A stretch of 8,356 bases of DNA from CALBMX01 sp047629095 (GTDB lineage Bacteria > Planctomycetota > UBA1135 > GCA-002686595), in NCBI GenBank assembly GCA_047629095.1, contig JBLHWM010000156.1:1-8356 (forward strand), read 5' to 3'. The translations under genes and the position numbers were made by a program. Below are positions 5,727 to 8,356 of the stretch, piece by piece (positions within the stretch are counted from its first letter, which is position 1; each line of letters opens with the position of its first letter). A model generated the notes under the pieces. That model had not been told where the DNA came from. It saw only the letters and a program-made list of their open reading frames with translations, and ran no database searches.

Positions 5727-7643
5727 CTAGGAGATGCTCTGGAGTTCCAGCGCTCTCGCGTAGGCTCCACCCTTGGCCTGCAGTTCGGCGTGGGTCCCCA
5801 ACTCGGCAAGGCGGCCGTTTTCGAGAACGGCAATGCGGTCCGCGTTCTGAATCGTGGAAAGCCGGTGCGCAATAACGATCACCGTGCGACCCGCCATCAA
5901 GGTCTCGAGCGCTTCCTGTACTCCGCGCTCGGACTCCGTGTCCAAGGAGCTGGTCGCTTCGTCGAGCAGCAGGATCGGAGCTCCCTTTAAAAGAGCGCGC
6001 GCGATGGTGATGCGCTGGCGCTGGCCACCCGAGAGGCGGGCGCCGGCGTCGGCGACGTTGGTCTCGTAGCCATCCGGCAGGCCCATGATGAAGTCGTGGA
6101 TCTGGGCTGCCCGGCAGGCGGCAAAGAGCTGCTCGTCGGTCGCGTCTTTCTTCGCGTAGCGCAGGTTCTCGGCGATGGAAGTATGGAACAGGAACGGCGC
6201 TTGATCCACCATGGAAAATGAGCCCATCCAGCTGTCCAAGGACAGGTCGCGCAGATCGTGGCCATCGACTTCGATCGTTCCACCAGTCGGGTCGAAGAAT
6301 CGGCAGACCAACCCCATGAGGGTGGATTTACCGCTGCCCGATGCCCCCACGATTGCCAAGGTCTCACCTCGCTTGACATCCAGGTCTAAACCCGAAATGG
6401 CCGGTCCATCGGCGGCGGGATAGCTGAAGCTCACATTGCGAAAAGCTATCTTGTCCCAGAAGTCGGTCATGCTGCTAGCGTCTGGCTTCTCGACAATATC
6501 TGGAGTCTCATCGAGCAGCTCCTGCAGGCGTTCCGACGCCCCGACGGACTCCTCGATCCTAGTGATCGCCTTGATGAACCGCTTGATATGAGTATAGGCC
6601 TGTGCGTTCGCCAGAAAGAAAAGGGAGAGGGAGCCGATTGCGTCAGGGCCCGAAAACCAGCCATAGCGAACGCCCCCAAGCCCAACGATCAGCAACAGGA
6701 TGCCCAAGCCGATTTGCGTAGAGAAGGTCGTCCAAGCCTGGGTCTGGGACTTTGCCCGCACCATGCGCATCGAGGTCGTCAGGTAGTCCTCGTTGAGCTC
6801 CTCATACCGCTTGAGCTCTTGCTCCTCCGCGCGGAAAGCCTTGACTGTTCGGATGCCAAGGAACATCTGAGAGAGCACCTGAACCGACGCTCCCAGGCTC
6901 GTCAGACTCTTGGTCGAACGCTTGCGCACCTTCTTGGAGAGCATCGAGACAGGGATCGCGATCAGGGGCATGGAAACCACCATGACGCCAGTCAGCATCG
7001 GCTCGCTGCTGAAGGCAGCGACCAAGTAACCTATCGCAAGGAAGCCATTCTGCATCAGGTCCCGGAAGACGACCTTGACGGCCCCCAGGGTCATCTGCAT
7101 GTCCGCGCTAATCCGGGAGAGCAGATCTCCAAGCTTTCGTTGGCCGTGGTAGTGCAGACCAAGCCCCATCAAGTGCTTTGTGATGTGCAGGCGCAACCCC
7201 ACGATCATACGTAGGGACACGTAGTTCGAGAGTTGATTGAAGAGGTACTGGAACAGCGAAGCTGCGACGGTCAAGACAACTAACACCAGCAGGACAGCAG
7301 CCAAGACGCCCATCCGTGGGTCCTCGATGAGAGTCCCACCAAAGCCATTCCTTATCGACTCACCAACTGCGATGAAGAAGTGATCAAACACGCCCGCTTC
7401 GCCAAAGCCTGTCCAGCCGCCAGCCGATTCAGCCGCCGCCTTGATCTCCTCTGGCGTGAGCTTGCTGAACAGCACCAGGTTGAACACCGGCGAGATCAGC
7501 ACGATCACCGCAGCCGTGGCTGAAGCTGCTAGGGCACCTAAGAGCGTAGCCAGAAATAAGAGCGACAGGATCGGCCGCGCGTGGGGTGCGAGCAGTCCAA
7601 AGGACGCGCGCCAGGCCTTGTTGTTTTTCTTCGACGATGCCAT
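5727..7643 (-). CDS. MsbA-type ABC exporter, fused membrane and ATPase domains
   Basis: This 638-residue half-transporter acts as a homodimer in the inner membrane. Hydrophobic segments lie at about 27-57, 112-135, 198-212, 215-235 and 308-330, with a weaker one at about 338-350, matching the six helices of a type IV exporter. The ATPase domain (about 398-638) is complete: Walker A GASGSGKST (433-441), Q-loop Gln481, signature LSGGQ (537-541), Walker B ILLLDE (557-562, catalytic Glu562), D-loop SSLD (565-568) and switch His593 in IAHRLST. The best match by motif wording is lipid A exporter MsbA; drug or peptide export cannot be excluded, though the WaaG-like and WaaP-like neighbours favour lipid A-core flipping. 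The first outer loop (about 58-110) is unusually long. ATG 7643 is chosen because it precedes a lysine-rich N-terminus and the first helix; no Shine-Dalgarno sequence is visible. The gene is divergent from the glycosyltransferase gene. Confidence 0.93.
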   Translation of the reverse strand: MASSKKNNKAWRASFGLLAPHARPILSLLFLATLLGALAASATAAVIVLISPVFNLVLFSKLTPEEIKAAAESAGGWTGFGEAGVFDHFFIAVGESIRNGFGGTLIEDPRMGVLAAVLLVLVVLTVAASLFQYLFNQLSNYVSLRMIVGLRLHITKHLMGLGLHYHGQRKLGDLLSRISADMQMTLGAVKVVFRDLMQNGFLAIGYLVAAFSSEPMLTGVMVVSMPLIAIPVSMLSKKVRKRSTKSLTSLGASVQVLSQMFLGIRTVKAFRAEEQELKRYEELNEDYLTTSMRMVRAKSQTQAWTTFSTQIGLGILLLIVGLGGVRYGWFSGPDAIGSLSLFFLANAQAYTHIKRFIKAITRIEESVGASERLQELLDETPDIVEKPDASSMTDFWDKIAFRNVSFSYPAADGPAISGLDLDVKRGETLAIVGASGSGKSTLMGLVCRFFDPTGGTIEVDGHDLRDLSLDSWMGSFSMVDQAPFLFHTSIAENLRYAKKDATDEQLFAACRAAQIHDFIMGLPDGYETNVADAGARLSGGQRQRITIARALLKGAPILLLDEATSSLDTESERGVQEALETLMAGRTVIVIAHRLSTIQNADRIAVLENGRLAELGTHAELQAKGGAYARALELQSIS

Positions 7644-7862
7644 GAGTCACTGTGGGGTCACCGGAGAGCGGCGGGCCATGATGAGCGCAAGAGTCTACCA
7701 ATCGGCCTCGGCAACTGCCCGGCCAGATGTTCTCCTGCTCTTCAGTATCCTCTCGGCCCGCCTCGGTGAAGGCTGCTTCCCCCCGCAGAATCCCCCTAAT
7801 TGGCTTGGGATCGGAGGTCCCCTCCCTTTGGATTAGCGCTGGGCATCTGCTAAGCTGCCGCC
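7644..7862. other. 219-bp divergent intergenic region (exporter / glycosyltransferase)
   Basis: This spacer must supply promoters for both flanking genes. Toward the glycosyltransferase there is a good extended -10 with a -35 (separate entry). Toward the exporter the only candidate is TAGACT (7697-7692, minus strand), which would give a leader of about 40 nt but has no clear -35. No coding function is seen. Confidence 0.5.
7828..7856 (+). promoter_or_regulatory. Leaderless-type promoter of the glycosyltransferase gene
   Basis: TTGGAT (7828-7833, four of six -35 consensus bases) is separated by 17 bases from TAAGCT (7851-7856), which is preceded by TGC, making an extended -10. Six bases later is the ATG at 7863. 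Transcription would therefore start at or next to the start codon. It is the most complete promoter in the window. Confidence 0.5.
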
Positions 7863-8356
7863 ATGCAGATCGCCCTCGTTCACATGCGGCACGCCCACAG
7901 TGGCGGAACCGAACGCTACCTGAATCTGCTGTCGGCCCACCTCGCAGAGAGCGGCCATCGGGTCACAGTGATCTGCCGGACCCACGAGGAGCCTTCCCAC
8001 GCCGACATCCAGTTCGTCGTGCTCAAACAGGCGACCTTGGGATCAGCCAGCCGCATGTGGCGCTTCGCAAAGGCAGCCGAGCGCTACCTACAAAAGAACC
8101 CGTTTGACGTCGTCTTCGGCCTGGGCAGGACGTGGACCCACGACGTAGTCCGCCTCGGAGGCGGCTGTCACCAGACGTACTTCGAGTTGGCCCACGCCGC
8201 AACCCAAAGCCCCGTAGAGCGCCTCTTCCGAAAGGGCCACCTGAAGCACAAGTGGGCCCTTGAGATTGAGCGGCGCGCCTATGCCCCCAGCCCCGATCGC
8301 ATCGGCGGTGCCCGGCCCGTGATCATCGCGAACTCGGACCTAGTCCAGCGGGACGT
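7863..8356 (+). CDS. GT4-family glycosyltransferase, WaaG-like, N-terminal part (runs off right edge)
   Basis: The open frame starts at ATG 7863 and continues for 164 full codons to the edge. It covers the N-terminal, acceptor-binding Rossmann half of a GT-B glycosyltransferase. Features: strand MQIALVHM (1-8), the glycine-rich HSGGTERYL (12-20), a helix, then GHRVTVIC (31-38). FDVVFGLGRTW (81-91) is followed by RLGGGCHQTYFE (97-108), and VIIANSDLVQRD (153-164) is the strand leading into the interdomain region. The order and wording are close to LPS core glucosyltransferase WaaG, which transfers a hexose to inner-core heptose at the cytoplasmic face. The actual sugar and acceptor cannot be read, and the nucleotide-sugar binding half lies outside the window. 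A -10-like box six bases upstream supports the start. Its position divergent from an MsbA-type exporter supports a role in LPS core synthesis. Confidence 0.85.
   Translation, partial: MQIALVHMRHAHSGGTERYLNLLSAHLAESGHRVTVICRTHEEPSHADIQFVVLKQATLGSASRMWRFAKAAERYLQKNPFDVVFGLGRTWTHDVVRLGGGCHQTYFELAHAATQSPVERLFRKGHLKHKWALEIERRAYAPSPDRIGGARPVIIANSDLVQRD

Noticed and set aside
5095..5730. 211-codon plus-strand open frame opposite the long methyltransferase
   Set aside because: No motif is visible, and it is fully explained as the mirror frame of the methyltransferase, which has a clear SAM-binding motif.
5694..5732. Inverted repeat TCCTAG/CTAGGA around the exporter stop codon
   Set aside because: Only a 6-bp stem with a loop of about 27 bases and no solid T-tract, too weak to call a terminator.
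6588..7214. 208-codon plus-strand open frame opposite the exporter
   Set aside because: It is His/Gln/Arg-rich, low-complexity in character, and lies antisense to conserved transporter helices.
7644..7679. Tiny leader ORF (MARRSPVTPQ) ending 3 nt before the exporter start
   Set aside because: Ten codons, no ribosome-binding site and no attenuator-like structure; an ORF this short arises easily by chance.

Overview
This is a GC-rich bacterial window with densely packed genes, all apparently chromosomal. The best guess for the source is a Planctomycetota bacterium, or a close relative, with a Gram-negative envelope. Three things point there: a secreted subtilase ending in a Gly-rich linker plus a C-terminal domain (ending close to 'QGVALSNGL') that I associate from memory with large planctomycete exported proteins; a set of lipopolysaccharide-core style genes; and almost no Shine-Dalgarno sequences ahead of the genes. 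The lineage call is inference. No tRNA, rRNA, CRISPR array, insertion sequence or attachment site was seen.

Layout, left to right. (1) Positions 559-1 on the minus strand hold the first 186 codons of a secreted protein of unknown function that runs off the left edge. (2) After a 241-bp divergent spacer, 801-2597 (+) encodes a 598-residue exported subtilisin/proteinase K-type protease with an intact Asp/His/Ser triad, closed by a strong hairpin at 2645-2679. (3) A two-gene plus-strand unit follows: a small class I methyltransferase (2722-3423) overlapping by 8 nt a WaaP/Kdo-kinase-like protein (3416-4120) that appears to have lost the catalytic Asp. (4) Convergent to it, with interleaved stop codons, is a second, longer methyltransferase (4117-5511, -). 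(5) Upstream of that on the same strand is an MsbA-type ABC exporter (5727-7643, -). (6) Divergent from the exporter, a GT4 glycosyltransferase resembling WaaG starts at 7863 (+) and runs off the right edge.

Regions 3-6 fit a lipid A/LPS-core locus: the glycosyltransferase would add core sugars, the kinase-like protein and methyltransferase would modify or monitor the core, and the exporter would flip the lipid across the inner membrane. The subtilase and the left-edge secreted protein look like unrelated neighbours.

The two most interesting observations are the methyltransferase/degenerate-kinase pair, and a recurring TAARCT-N6-ATG arrangement at three gene starts (559 on minus, 2722 and 7863 on plus), which predicts leaderless transcription. 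No stretch longer than 300 bases lacks a gene.
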